64,000 nucleotides of DNA from Plantibacter flavus (GTDB lineage Bacteria > Actinomycetota > Actinomycetes > Actinomycetales > Microbacteriaceae). This document shows positions 7,981 to 16,783 of the stretch, one piece after another; the stretch's first letter is position 1; the number at the start of each line of letters is the position of its first letter. The DNA is taken from positions 434,001-498,000 of the forward strand of contig NZ_CP019402.1 in assembly GCF_002024505.1 (NCBI RefSeq), given 5' to 3'. Made by a program: the position numbers and the translations under genes. A model generated the notes under the pieces. The model was given only the letters and a program-made list of their open reading frames with translations. It was not told where the DNA came from and did no database searches.

Positions 7981-8997
7981 TCAGGCCGGGGACCCGGTCG
8001 ACTCGCCCTCGATGAGCTCGCCGTCCACGAAGTGCACCCCCGGGACGTAGGTGCCACCGGCGATCGCATCGGCGAGATAGCCGGCCGCAGCACGGCCGAC
8101 GTCGTGGAGGAGCGGGTCGATCGTCGTGAGGGTCCGGTCCCGTTGACCCATGAGGCCGGCGAGGTTGTCCATCCCGACCACGGCGATGTCCTCGGGCACC
8201 CGGCGACCGGCCTCCCGGAAGACCTCGATGGCGGCGAGTGCGATGGTGTCGTTCGCGCAGAACACCGCGTCGACGTCGTGTCCGGCCTCGATGAGTCGCT
8301 GTGCCGCCTGACGCCCCCAGGCCCGGGACCAGTCGCCGTGGAGCCCCGTCCCGCCGACCAGCTCGACCCCGGCCTCGTCCAGCGCGCGGTGCAGTCCCTC
8401 CGCCCGGTCGTGGGCGGAGCGGTCGTCGAGCGAGGCACCGATGTGCGCGATGCGACGGCGACCGAGGCCCAGCAGATGTCGTCCCGCGAGCTCGCCGGCC
8501 AGGCGGCCGTTGTGCAGGAACGAGGCGTCCCCGGGATCGTCCGAGGCACCGTAGGCGTAGACGACGGGCACCGCGAACCCGTCGGTGACCGAACGCATCT
8601 CGGTCCCGCTGCCGTCGCCGATGACGAGGAGGCCGTCGACGTTGCGGGCGCGCAGCTTCCGGACGGTCGCGGCCATGAGGGAGCGGTCGAGACGGGAGTC
8701 GGACACGAGGACCGAGAGGTCGCGGGCGCCGAGGGTCGTCGTCGCGGCGGTGAGGACCGGCATCGTGAACGCGCCGGGGGCGTTGAGCGTCAGCACACCG
8801 ATCGTCGCGCTGCGTCCCTGCGCGAGGAACTGGCCGAGGGCGTTCGGCTGGTAGTCCAGTCGCGCCGCGGCCTCGAGGATGCGCTCGCGCGTGGCGTCCG
8901 AGGCCTTGCCCTGACCACGCAACACCTTCGATGCGGTCGAGACGGAGACCCCGGCGATGGCGGCCACATCCTGCAGGGAAATCGCTTTTCTAGACAT
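7981..8997 (-). CDS. Transcriptional regulator, LacI family (system B)
   Basis: 338 aa. The LacI helix-turn-helix is at residues 5-25 (ISLQDVAAIAGVSVSTASKVL), then the hinge (DYQPNALGQFLAQG), then the ligand-binding domain with VYAYGASDDPG and DIAVVGMDNLAGLMG. ATG 8997 is chosen because the HTH begins four residues later. There is no Shine-Dalgarno, but a minus-strand TACAAT lies at 9007-9012, only 9 nt before the ATG, so a leaderless or very short-leader transcript is likely. It is the last gene of the system B minus operon. A palindrome in its first codons recurs at the two system B promoters, which suggests autoregulation and control of the whole locus. Confidence 0.9.
   Translation of the reverse strand: MSRKAISLQDVAAIAGVSVSTASKVLRGQGKASDATRERILEAAARLDYQPNALGQFLAQGRSATIGVLTLNAPGAFTMPVLTAATTTLGARDLSVLVSDSRLDRSLMAATVRKLRARNVDGLLVIGDGSGTEMRSVTDGFAVPVVYAYGASDDPGDASFLHNGRLAGELAGRHLLGLGRRRIAHIGASLDDRSAHDRAEGLHRALDEAGVELVGGTGLHGDWSRAWGRQAAQRLIEAGHDVDAVFCANDTIALAAIEVFREAGRRVPEDIAVVGMDNLAGLMGQRDRTLTTIDPLLHDVGRAAAGYLADAIAGGTYVPGVHFVDGELIEGESTGSPA
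8977..8990. promoter_or_regulatory. Predicted LacI operator, site 1 (over lacI codons 3-7)
   Basis: GGAAATCGCTTTTC is imperfectly palindromic around a central CG. It matches site 2 (16685-16698, opposite strand) at 12 of 14 positions and shares the AA-n-CGCTTT-n-C core with site 3 (16821-16834). It lies 16 bp downstream of the predicted -10 of the LacI gene itself. Confidence 0.6.
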
Positions 8998-9032
8998 CGC
9001 GGATCGATTGTACCGGGCGGCGATCCCGAGGC

Positions 9033-9866
9033 TCATCCGAGGCGGTCGACGTCGAGCTCGAACCGGGTCGAGCGCTCCTCGCCGACCGCGAGGCGCACCG
9101 AACCGACGCCGTCGGCCGGATCGCCGTACGGGTCGGATGCCGGCTCCAAACCGACGGCATCACCGGCACCCCACCAGGGGAATCCGCGCTCGCCGCGACG
9201 CTCCTGCCAGACGAACACCCGGGGATGGACGGTGACGTCGAAACCGAGTCGCAGCCCGACGCCGCTGGAACGTGACCGGAGTTCGACCGTCCCGGTCGTG
9301 ACCGGCAGGTCCGCGAACACAGAGCCCGGTGCCGACACGAGACCGACCGCGCCGCCGTCGACGAGGAGCTCCGCGTCGTCGAACAGCTCGCCCGCGAACG
9401 CGGGGTGTTCGACCCACATCAGGCGGGTCGCGTCCATCCCGACGTTGCGCAGCACGGTGTCGACCGTGACCCGGCCCTCGGTCACTGACACCGTCCTGAC
9501 GACCCGGACGGGCACGGTGCGCAGCAGCACTTCGGCGACCACCGTGTCACCGTCCTGCCGCAGTGACCAGGTCCGCCAGGCGGCCTCACCGTGGAACGGC
9601 TGCTCGACGGGAGCCCGCGGATCGGGATCGCCCGCCGACGGCAGCAGCATGTGCCAGCCACCGGCGTAATCACGGTGCCAGAGGGCGCTCGAGGAGGACA
9701 TGCCCCACTCGGATCCTCCGGCGTCTGCCCATGGCGTCCGGTACAGCAGCTCCAGACCGGCCTCCTCGAGCAGGATCGAGTCGATCCGCGCGCCGAGGGC
9801 GACGACCCGGACCCGGAGGCCGTGGGTTCGGATCGTCACCGACGCGGGCTCGGTGGGGGACGTCAC
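9033..9866 (-). CDS. Galactose-mutarotase-like / aldose epimerase-family protein
   Basis: 277 aa, from GTG 9866, which overlaps the stop of the upstream gene by GTGA. A much longer open frame reaches 10601 but would overlap the DUF4038 gene fully, so the short start is used. The sequence is all-beta in character with features of the aldose 1-epimerase fold: LLEEAGLELLYRTPW early on, HMLLPSAGDPDPRAP, and HGEAAWRTWSL near residue 100. The catalytic His/Glu pair cannot be assigned with certainty. It would interconvert anomers or bind a sugar in the cytoplasm. Position between the DUF4038 enzyme and the LacI regulator ties it to system B. Confidence 0.68.
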   Translation of the reverse strand: MTSPTEPASVTIRTHGLRVRVVALGARIDSILLEEAGLELLYRTPWADAGGSEWGMSSSSALWHRDYAGGWHMLLPSAGDPDPRAPVEQPFHGEAAWRTWSLRQDGDTVVAEVLLRTVPVRVVRTVSVTEGRVTVDTVLRNVGMDATRLMWVEHPAFAGELFDDAELLVDGGAVGLVSAPGSVFADLPVTTGTVELRSRSSGVGLRLGFDVTVHPRVFVWQERRGERGFPWWGAGDAVGLEPASDPYGDPADGVGSVRLAVGEERSTRFELDVDRLG

Positions 9867-11164
9867 GCCGCGGCCGTCCCGTGCTCGACGCGGATCACGA
9901 ACAACGCGTCGCCCGGGAACTCGGGCTGCTCGAGGCGGATACGCCCGGTGCCGTCCTCGCCAGCGACCGCGGTCCATTCCGCGGCGTCCTGCCGGCGCTC
10001 GTCGAGGTCGTAGACGGTGACCGACGCCACCGAAGCGGGATCGAGTCGACACGTCAGCGCGAACGCCGACGGCGCGTACACGGCGACGAGGTGCTCGTCC
10101 ACCCGACCAGCCACGGCGCCCGAGGGTTCGGACTCGAGGAGCGCGCGGTCCTCGCGGAGTTCTGACAGCCCCTCGGCCTCGACGACCCGTCGGAGGAAGC
10201 CGACGTCGTCCGCTCCCGGGAAGCCGAGTGCGACGGCGGCGGGGAACGGGACGCCGTGGACCGCCTCGGCCGTGAACGCGCTCCCGCGACGATGCCATGA
10301 CCACACCCCGTGCGCGCCGTAGCCGAGTCCGGCCGCAGCACCTGCCACGACGCCCGTCCAGCTCGCCCGCCGGATGTCCGCGCGCGAGTGCCTCGCGCGG
10401 CCGGCGAATCGACCGAGCCCTTCGTAACAGGGTTCCAGATCGATGATCGGCCGCGTGACCGCGAGGCCGTCCACGTATCGGGTGAGGGTCTGCGGCAGCG
10501 TGTCCCAGTCCTCGTTGTGCCCGGACTGCAGGCCGTGCAGGTCGAGCAGCGGACCGTTCGCGAGGTCTTCCGGCATGCGCGCGGTCGGGGTGCTGTGCCA
10601 AGTGACGAGCGCCTCCGGTACCAGTCGGCGCACCTCGGACGCGGCGAGGCTGTAGCGGGCGATGGCCTCATCGGCATCGAGGTCGTCGTCGCCCGACACG
10701 ATCCAGATCGGTTCGAACCGTGCGAACCGCTCGACCGAATCGCGCACGTGGTCGAGTGTCTGCTGTTCGTCGAGCACCAGCTGGGGCGTGAGGCCCGCTC
10801 CCCAGGTCGCCGGGACGAAGTTGTTCCACAACAGGACCAGCATCGGCGTGAAGCCGTGCTCGACCGCCTGCTCGAGGAGCCGGACCGCGCGCGGCCAGTA
10901 GCCGGGATCGCCCGCGGACAGGTCCAGACGCCCGTCGACGACGGCGTAGGGCGAACGGCCACCCTCGGACCGGTCGTGCTCGATCGGCAACACGCTGATG
11001 AGCAGGGCGGTGAAGCCCTGCCGACGCCGCAGGACGAGGTAGTCGGACCACTCCTCGTCCGTCGGACCGCTGAACGCGGCCCAGACGGTGTCTGCGAGGA
11101 GGAACGACGGCAGGCCGTCGCGCAGCAGGGCGCGACGGGAGGGGGAGACGGACCAACGGGGCAT
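9863..11164 (-). CDS. DUF4038-type glycoside hydrolase (apiosidase-like, cf. GH140)
   Basis: 433 aa. The N-terminal region (residues 15-60: FLLADTVWAAFSGPTDEEW, then LVLRRRQGFTALLISV) matches the start of DUF4038 / apiosidase-like TIM-barrel proteins. Further barrel strands are PMLVLLWNNF, PIWIVSGDDDLD, VTWHSTP, HGLQSGHNEDW and PIIDLEPCYEG. The acid Asp after WIVSG and the Glu of LEPCYEG are candidates for the catalytic pair. GH140 enzymes remove apiose from rhamnogalacturonan II, but the domain also occurs in enzymes of other specificity. No signal peptide, so a cytoplasmic enzyme for imported oligosaccharides. It lies 54 bp after the enolase-superfamily gene in the same operon. Confidence 0.78.
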   Translation of the reverse strand: MPRWSVSPSRRALLRDGLPSFLLADTVWAAFSGPTDEEWSDYLVLRRRQGFTALLISVLPIEHDRSEGGRSPYAVVDGRLDLSAGDPGYWPRAVRLLEQAVEHGFTPMLVLLWNNFVPATWGAGLTPQLVLDEQQTLDHVRDSVERFARFEPIWIVSGDDDLDADEAIARYSLAASEVRRLVPEALVTWHSTPTARMPEDLANGPLLDLHGLQSGHNEDWDTLPQTLTRYVDGLAVTRPIIDLEPCYEGLGRFAGRARHSRADIRRASWTGVVAGAAAGLGYGAHGVWSWHRRGSAFTAEAVHGVPFPAAVALGFPGADDVGFLRRVVEAEGLSELREDRALLESEPSGAVAGRVDEHLVAVYAPSAFALTCRLDPASVASVTVYDLDERRQDAAEWTAVAGEDGTGRIRLEQPEFPGDALFVIRVEHGTAAA

Positions 11165-11218
11165 GGGGTGCGCTTTCGGAGGGTGACGGGCAGGCGGAGG
11201 AGGACGGGGCGTGGGCGG

Positions 11219-12481
11219 TCAGGGGGCGATGAGCCCGCCGTCCGGGGCGCGCACACCGGCCGCCCAGGCGTCGTGGCCGGAGACGCCCGCGGGATACCTG
11301 GCGGCTTCGCGCTCGTCCAGGTCCACGCCCCAGCCAGGTGCGTCGCTCGGGGTGAGCCAGCCGTCGACGATGTCGAGCATGCCCGGGAACACCTCGTGAC
11401 AGGCCTCGGAATACCGGTGGCCCTCCTGGACGCCGAAGGCGGGGCTCGAGACGTCGAGGGCTACTGCGGCCGCCACGGCGAACGGCGACGCATCACCGGG
11501 GGAGTGCCAGGCGGTCCGGATGCCCTCGACGTCCGCGAGCGTGGCCAGTCGCCGACCGGCGCTGAGGCCGCCGATGTCGGAGAGGTGACAGCGGATGAAG
11601 TCGACGGAGTGGGTGCGGACGAGGCGAGCCGCGTCGGTGAACGACGTCGCCAGCTCGCCGACCGCGAGGGGCACGGGCGATGCGGCGGCCACCTCGGGCA
11701 GTCGGTCCCAGTGCTCCGGCGCCAGGACGTCCTCCACGAAGAACGGGCGGTACGGTTCCAGCGCACGGGTGAGGGCGATCGCCTGGCGCGGCGTCAGCCG
11801 GGAGTGCACGTCGTGCAGGAGTTCGACCTCGTCTCCCAGGAGCTCCCGCATGCGCTGGAAGAGGCGCGGGGTCCGCCGGAGGTACTCCTCCACGCGCCAC
11901 CCCTGCGGGTGCTTCGCCCAGGTGTAGGGGTCGGCGGCCGGCGGTGCTCCGTAGTGGCCGATCCCGGCCTGGCCCGTCTGCACCCGGATGTGCCGGAGGC
12001 CCTCGTCCCGCAGCTGTTCGGCGTGGGCCGCCGTGGCCTCGGGGTCGGCACCCTCGGCGTGCAGGTACACATCGGCCGCAGCCCGGACCCTGCCACCGAG
12101 GAGCTCGTACACGGGCGTCCCGGCCCGCTTGCCGGCGATGTCCCACAGGGCCATGTCGATCCCCGAGAGTGCGTTGTTGCCGACGGGCCCTTCGCGCCAG
12201 TACGCGGAGAAGCGGATCAACCGCCCGAGGTCCTCGATGTCTCCGGGGTACCGCCCGACGAGGAGCGGCCGGAGGTGGTCGAGGTAGGCGACGACGGCAC
12301 GCCAACGCTGGGTGAAGGTCGCACAGCCGAGACCGTACAGCCCGTCGTCGCTCGTGAGCACCTTCACCACGACGAGCGGGATGCCCTCGGGAGCGGTGAC
12401 CACCGCGCGGACGTCGGTGATGCGCACGTCGTCCCGCGGGATCCACGGCTGGGCGAAGGTGGTCGGGGCGGCATCGGTCAT
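11219..12481 (-). CDS. Enolase-superfamily sugar-acid dehydratase, ManD/RspA-like
   Basis: 420 aa, beginning at ATG 12481, which overlaps the epimerase stop by ATGA. It has the ManD-subgroup layout: FSAYWREGPV in the capping domain, a proton-abstracting Arg/Tyr loop (HIRVQTGQAGIGHYGA), metal ligands in LLHDVHSRLTP (Asp and His), FFVEDVLAPE and LAVGELATSFTD, then AWHSPGDAS and FGVQEG. Enzymes of this type dehydrate D-mannonate or D-gluconate-like acids to 2-keto-3-deoxy acids, many with low activity. It is clearly distinct from the ManD at 35821-37059. In the operon with an SDR dehydrogenase it may form an oxidise-then-dehydrate route (inference). Confidence 0.85.
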   Translation of the reverse strand: MTDAAPTTFAQPWIPRDDVRITDVRAVVTAPEGIPLVVVKVLTSDDGLYGLGCATFTQRWRAVVAYLDHLRPLLVGRYPGDIEDLGRLIRFSAYWREGPVGNNALSGIDMALWDIAGKRAGTPVYELLGGRVRAAADVYLHAEGADPEATAAHAEQLRDEGLRHIRVQTGQAGIGHYGAPPAADPYTWAKHPQGWRVEEYLRRTPRLFQRMRELLGDEVELLHDVHSRLTPRQAIALTRALEPYRPFFVEDVLAPEHWDRLPEVAAASPVPLAVGELATSFTDAARLVRTHSVDFIRCHLSDIGGLSAGRRLATLADVEGIRTAWHSPGDASPFAVAAAVALDVSSPAFGVQEGHRYSEACHEVFPGMLDIVDGWLTPSDAPGWGVDLDEREAARYPAGVSGHDAWAAGVRAPDGGLIAP

Positions 12482-13368
12482 CGGAGGTTCCTCACCGGGG
12501 TCTCGGGGTCGGGCTGCGCGACGGCGGTCCCGTCGTGCAGGGATTCGGTCGGGTGGAAGCCGAGGGCCCGCTCCGCGGTCGTCGTGTCGATCAGGGCTGC
12601 GGTGTCGGACACCGGCCGGATGATCGGGACACCGGGCGTGTAGCGATCGGCCAGCAGATGCGTCATGCCGCCGAGCAGCGTGTCCGCGGCGCTCAGGCCG
12701 GCGACGAGCACGCCCTCGGTCGACACCTCGAGGCCGCGCAGCACCGCGCGGGTGGCGTCACCCATCGTGAGGTAGGCCCAGCCCTCGCGCGCCATGGCCG
12801 CGGGGTCGCGCGCGACCTCCTCGGCGACGTCGCGCAGGACGGACGGCCATTTCACGAGCGGGAAGCGCAGGGCGACCACGTCGATGCCGTGGCGGCGGTG
12901 GGCGTATGCGGCGGTCTGCTCGTCGACCGACTTGGAGAGCGAGTACGCGTCGGCGATGTCCGCGGGGGTGTGCTCGTCCAGCGGGAAGGACGGCGGCCAC
13001 GTCCCGTGCGGGTTGTTGGGGTACCCGAGCGCGTTGATGCTGCTGGCGATGACCGCTCGCCGCACGCCGCGTCGACCGGCCTGTTCGAGCACGTTGAACG
13101 TGGAGTCGGTGTTCACCCGGAACACCTCGTACGGCGTCCCGAGCGAGGGGTGCGGGATGGCGGCGAAGTGGGCGACCGCGTCGACGCCGTCCAGTGCGGC
13201 GGCGACGTCGGCCACCGAGGTCGTGTCGCCGACGAACAGCCGGTCGGCGGGGTGTTCCGCGCCGAAGGCGAGCGACAGCGCGGAGACCTCGTAGCCTGCG
13301 CGGACCAGCGCGTGGCTGACGGCGCGGCCGATCTCGCCGTCGGCGCCGGTGACCAGGACGCGAGTCAT
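12478..13368 (-). CDS. NAD-dependent epimerase/dehydratase-family (extended SDR) protein
   Basis: 296 aa. The Rossmann motif is GADGEIGRAV (residues 8-17). The extended SDR catalytic residues appear as SSINALG (Ser near 118) and YSLSK (Tyr/Lys near 153-157). HFAAIPHPSL near residue 70 is the usual fourth strand. The closest broad groups are NAD(P)-dependent sugar oxidoreductases, including uronate dehydrogenases, and a sugar or uronate dehydrogenase would fit next to the ManD-like dehydratase. ATG 13368 overlaps the permease stop by 4 bp, so it is translationally coupled to importer B. Confidence 0.82.
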   Translation of the reverse strand: MTRVLVTGADGEIGRAVSHALVRAGYEVSALSLAFGAEHPADRLFVGDTTSVADVAAALDGVDAVAHFAAIPHPSLGTPYEVFRVNTDSTFNVLEQAGRRGVRRAVIASSINALGYPNNPHGTWPPSFPLDEHTPADIADAYSLSKSVDEQTAAYAHRRHGIDVVALRFPLVKWPSVLRDVAEEVARDPAAMAREGWAYLTMGDATRAVLRGLEVSTEGVLVAGLSAADTLLGGMTHLLADRYTPGVPIIRPVSDTAALIDTTTAERALGFHPTESLHDGTAVAQPDPETPVRNLR

Positions 13369-14303
13369 CCCTTCACCCCGCCGGCCATGCTCGCACCGCG
13401 GAGGAACTGCCGCTGGAAGACCAGGAACAGCACCACCGGGATGATGAGCGACAGGAACAGTGCCGCCATCTGGACGCTGAGTTCCGTCTGGGCCGCGAGT
13501 CGCGGCAGTGCCACCGACACCGGTTGCAGGTCGGGGTCCGGCAGCACGAGGAGCGGCCACAGGTAGTCCTTCCACGAGGCGACCACGGCGAGCAGTCCGA
13601 CGACGCCCAGGATCGGACGCGACAGCGGCAACACGATGCTCCACAGGATCCGCAGCGCGCCGGCTCCGTCGATCCGAGCCGCGTCGTAGAGGTCCGCGGG
13701 GATCGATTCGAGGAAGCGGGCGATGATCAGGACGTTGAACGCCGTGGCCGCAGCCGGCAGCCAGACCGCCCATGGCGTGTTCAGCAGGGAGATGCCGACG
13801 ACCGGCAGCTCGCGGACCGTGAGGTACAGCGGAACGAGCGCGACGATGCCCGGGACGAACAGCGTGGCGAGGATGGCTGCCGAGAACAAGCGGCCCCATC
13901 GGGGCCGGAGTACCGTGATGACGAAGGCGGCGCTGGTGGAGACCACGAGGGTCGCGACGGTCGCTCCGAGGGCGAGCACCGCGGTGTTCCAGAGGTAGTG
14001 GCCGATCCGCCCGCGTTCCCAGGCGATGCCGATGTTCTCCCACTGCACGACGCCGCTGCTGAAGAACGCGAACGGCTCTCGGATGAGGTCCTGGGTCGGC
14101 GACACGGCGGCGAGGGCGAGCCACACGAGCGGGCCGAGTCCCGCGACGACGAGGCCGAGGAGGACGACGACCTGTCCCAGGAGCAGTGAGACGCGGACGA
14201 CGGGTCGACGGCGGTCGGTGTCGGAGATGTTCGACCGTCCGACGGCGTCGCGCTCGGGTCGGTCGGCGCGCTTGGCGCTGCGGGCTAGTGCGGGCGCACT
14301 CAT
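13365..14303 (-). CDS. Importer B: ABC sugar permease (MalG-type)
   Basis: 312 aa. An unusually long, charged N-terminal tail (about 35 residues) precedes the first membrane helix (VSLLLGQVVVLLGLVVAGLG). EAA loop LYDAARIDGAGALRILWSIV near residue 215. ATG 14303 overlaps the previous gene by ATGA. It ends in RGASMAGGVKG, typical of MalG/UgpE-like CUT1 permeases. It works with the permease immediately upstream and with the binding protein at 15294-16652. Confidence 0.88.
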   Translation of the reverse strand: MSAPALARSAKRADRPERDAVGRSNISDTDRRRPVVRVSLLLGQVVVLLGLVVAGLGPLVWLALAAVSPTQDLIREPFAFFSSGVVQWENIGIAWERGRIGHYLWNTAVLALGATVATLVVSTSAAFVITVLRPRWGRLFSAAILATLFVPGIVALVPLYLTVRELPVVGISLLNTPWAVWLPAAATAFNVLIIARFLESIPADLYDAARIDGAGALRILWSIVLPLSRPILGVVGLLAVVASWKDYLWPLLVLPDPDLQPVSVALPRLAAQTELSVQMAALFLSLIIPVVLFLVFQRQFLRGASMAGGVKG

Positions 14304-15244
14304 GAGGCACTCCAACGGCGGGTGAGACGGGCGTAGACGAGGGCGAAGACCGCGAGGACGGCTGCGAGCAGGACGCTCAGGGCGGTCGCTGCGCCGTAGT
14401 CCACGCGCACGAAGGCGTAGTCGTAGATGGTCATCAGCAGGGTCCTGGTGGCACCGAGTGGTCCGCCGCCGGTGAAGAGGAAGGGCTCGGTGAAGATCTG
14501 CATCGTGCCGATCACCTGGAGGAGCAGCATCGTGCCGATGATGCCGCGCATCTGCGGCAGGGCGACGTGCCAGACGCGACGCCAGATGCCCGCGCCGTCG
14601 AGTTCGGCCGCCTCGTACAGCTCGGCCGGGATGCTCGAGAGGGCGGCGATGTAGATGATGACGGCGGTCCCGGCGCCGGCCCAGGTGGTCTCCAGGACGA
14701 TCGACGGCATCGCGAGGGTCGGTGCGGTGAGCCATGGTACCGGCCCGATGCCGACGACGCCGAGGACCGCGTTGAAGACGCCGTCCTCGCTCGGTTCGTA
14801 GAAGAACTTCCAGAGCAGGATGGCGACGACCGGCGGCACCATGACGGGGAGGTAGGCCAGGGCGCTGAAGTACCAACGGTGGCCGCGCAACTCGGAGATG
14901 AACACGGCCAGGGCCAGCGGGACCGGGAAGCCGAAGAGGATCGCGAGACCGGTGTAGAGGAGGGTGTTGAGGGTCGCCTGCGGCAGGTTCGGATCGCTCA
15001 GCACATAGCTGAAGTTCTCCATCCCGACCCAGGTGGACGTCTGCCCGGGCGTGATGTCCTGGACGCTCATCACGAGCGAGGAGAGGATCGGACCCCACGA
15101 GAAGTACAGGTAGACGAGGATCGCCGGCAGCGCGATGCCGAGGGCGACGAGACCTGGACGGGCGCGTCGCCATCGTCGTGTCGCCGCGGGCGTGCGCGTG
15201 GCCGATGACGGACCCGGCTGCGGTCGCTTGATGGTCTGGAACAT
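14300..15244 (-). CDS. Importer B: ABC sugar permease (MalF-type)
   Basis: 314 aa with six predicted membrane segments; the first is ALGIALPAILVYLYFSWGPI. The EAA loop is LYEAAELDGAGIWRRVWHVA. The ATG at 15244 is close to GGAGG in the upstream gap (the stretch CCAGGAGGACCCC before ATG). A strong stem-loop (15260-15286) separates it from the binding-protein gene, so the permeases are probably made in smaller amounts than the binding protein. The substrate is unknown; the neighbouring rhamnosidase and apiosidase-like enzyme suggest a branched plant glycoside. Confidence 0.88.
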   Translation of the reverse strand: MFQTIKRPQPGPSSATRTPAATRRWRRARPGLVALGIALPAILVYLYFSWGPILSSLVMSVQDITPGQTSTWVGMENFSYVLSDPNLPQATLNTLLYTGLAILFGFPVPLALAVFISELRGHRWYFSALAYLPVMVPPVVAILLWKFFYEPSEDGVFNAVLGVVGIGPVPWLTAPTLAMPSIVLETTWAGAGTAVIIYIAALSSIPAELYEAAELDGAGIWRRVWHVALPQMRGIIGTMLLLQVIGTMQIFTEPFLFTGGGPLGATRTLLMTIYDYAFVRVDYGAATALSVLLAAVLAVFALVYARLTRRWSAS

Positions 15245-15259
15245 GGGGTCCTCCTGGGA

Positions 15260-15286
15260 CCGGGGCGGGCGCGTGGCCCGCCCCGG
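15260..15286 (-). terminator. Stem-loop between binding-protein and permease genes (attenuator-like)
   Basis: A perfect 11-bp stem (CCGGGGCGGGC / GCCCGCCCCGG on the plus strand) with loop GCGTG sits in the 49-bp gap after the binding-protein stop. With no T-run, it is more likely a partial terminator or 3'-protecting hairpin that raises binding-protein mRNA over permease mRNA. Confidence 0.65.
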
Positions 15287-15293
15287 AGGGTCG

Positions 15294-16652
15294 TCAGCGC
15301 GTCAGTCGGCCCTGGACGTCGGTGCTCGCCTGCGAGAGCAGGCTGTCGATGTCTGCGTTCCGGTCCGTCAGCACGGTCTGGATGACGGTGTCGAGCGCGC
15401 CGTAGACCTCTTGCGCGTTGTTGACGGGCTCGGCGACGACCGGGATCTCCGCCGAGGCGTCGAGGTAGGGCGTGAAGTTGGCCGACGGCACGTTGATGTA
15501 GTCGGCGATCCAGTCGAAGTAGGTGTCGTACGCGTCCTCGTTCACCACCGCGAGGCCGGGGAGGCCGGTGACGGACCCTGCCTCGTTCGAGGCTTTGGCG
15601 TCGGCGACGGCGGTGTCCTGGTCGAAGTAGCGCTGCAGATAGAGGAAGCTGATCCACTTCACCGCGGCGGTACGCTCGGCGTCGGTCGCGTTCGGGTTGA
15701 CGATCTGGACACTGCCGCCGGAGAGGGTGCCGTTCGACCCGCCGTCCTGCGGCATCCCACCGATGCCGAAGTCCTCGGCGGGGAGCTTGAGGTTCTGCAC
15801 GACGCCGTAGTAGCGGTCGCTGGCACCGATCATCATGCCGATCTTGCCCGCGGCGAAGTCCTGGCCCTGCGAGTCGGCGTCGTACAGGGTGTTCGCGGGC
15901 AGGGTGCCGTCCTCGAACTGCATGGTCTGCAGGAGGGCGAGCGCATCGGCCGAGGGCGTGTCGTCGAAGGTGGCCTTCGTGCCGTCCGCGTTCTCGACGG
16001 TCCCGCCGAAGGAGTAGGTCATCCCGGTGAACTGCCACCCGCCCGTGTTGGCGGTGGTGAGGACCGAGAAGCCGGCAGCGCCGGTCTTCGCGGTGATCTG
16101 CTGCGCGGCCGTGCGGACCTCGTCCCAGGTGGTCGGCGGTGCGTCGGGGTCGAGTCCGGCCGCGGTGAACAGGGCGCGGTTGTACACGAGGCCGAAGGAG
16201 TAGGCGTTCGTGGGGACGCCGTAGGCCTTGCCGTCGGCATCGGAGGCGAGTTTCAGGATCGCCGGGTTCAGCGAGTCGAGCAGGCCCTCGGACTTCAGGG
16301 TGTCGGTGAGGTCGGCAGCCTGGCCGCGCTTGATGAGCCCCTGGGGTTCGGTGAGGGGGACACTCAGGACGTCCGGGAGGCTGCCGCCGGCCGCGAGGGC
16401 CTGGAAGGTCGTCGGGTCGTAAGCGGTCTCGACCGCCTTCACGTCGATGTCGGGGTTGGCCTCCTCGAACGCCGAGACGCGTTCGTCGAAGTACTTGCGA
16501 TCCTCGGGGCGGTCCGCCGACGGGCGGTCGCCGACCTCGATGGTGGTCTTGCCGTCGGCCGATTCCGACGATTGCGGCGAACAGCCCGCCGCTGCGACGG
16601 CGATGCCGCCGATCACCAGCACAGCCGCTGCTGCGCGGATGCGTCCAGTCAT
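15294..16652 (-). CDS. Importer B: substrate-binding lipoprotein
   Basis: 452-aa extracellular solute-binding protein (family 1). The signal peptide ends in a lipobox with Cys24 (VAAAGC). The mature chain has the binding-protein signatures GLVYNRALFTAAGLDPDAPP (residues about 155-175) and AAGKIGMMIGASDRYYG. ATG 16652 has GAAGGAG upstream (start chosen over an in-frame GTG two codons earlier). First gene of the eight-gene system B minus operon. Its promoter region holds a predicted LacI operator (16685-16698). Confidence 0.9.
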   Translation of the reverse strand: MTGRIRAAAAVLVIGGIAVAAAGCSPQSSESADGKTTIEVGDRPSADRPEDRKYFDERVSAFEEANPDIDVKAVETAYDPTTFQALAAGGSLPDVLSVPLTEPQGLIKRGQAADLTDTLKSEGLLDSLNPAILKLASDADGKAYGVPTNAYSFGLVYNRALFTAAGLDPDAPPTTWDEVRTAAQQITAKTGAAGFSVLTTANTGGWQFTGMTYSFGGTVENADGTKATFDDTPSADALALLQTMQFEDGTLPANTLYDADSQGQDFAAGKIGMMIGASDRYYGVVQNLKLPAEDFGIGGMPQDGGSNGTLSGGSVQIVNPNATDAERTAAVKWISFLYLQRYFDQDTAVADAKASNEAGSVTGLPGLAVVNEDAYDTYFDWIADYINVPSANFTPYLDASAEIPVVAEPVNNAQEVYGALDTVIQTVLTDRNADIDSLLSQASTDVQGRLTR

Positions 16653-16684
16653 GTGAACTCCTTCGTTCGATGCTCGGGTGAGAG

Positions 16685-16735
16685 GAAAAGCGATTGCTCT
16701 ACGGATGTCTAGCAGGTTCGACGGTGGTTCGTCAA
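16685..16735 (-). promoter_or_regulatory. Predicted promoter and LacI operator (site 2) for the system B minus operon
   Basis: On the minus strand TTGACG (16730-16735), 18 bp, and TAGACA (16706-16711) make a possible promoter. Immediately downstream, at 16685-16698, is AGCAATCGCTTTTC (minus strand), 12 of 14 identical to site 1 in the LacI gene. The placement over the expected transcription start fits repression. Confidence 0.6.
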
Positions 16736-16783
16736 AGCGGACTTCCACCACGATCGTGCTCAATCGCTACTGCGAAGAGGTGC

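Noticed and set aside
9033..10601. Mutarotase-like gene extended to 522 codons
   Set aside because: The extra 5' part is an Arg-rich shadow of the DUF4038 gene; the GTG at 9866 with a 4-bp overlap fits the operon.
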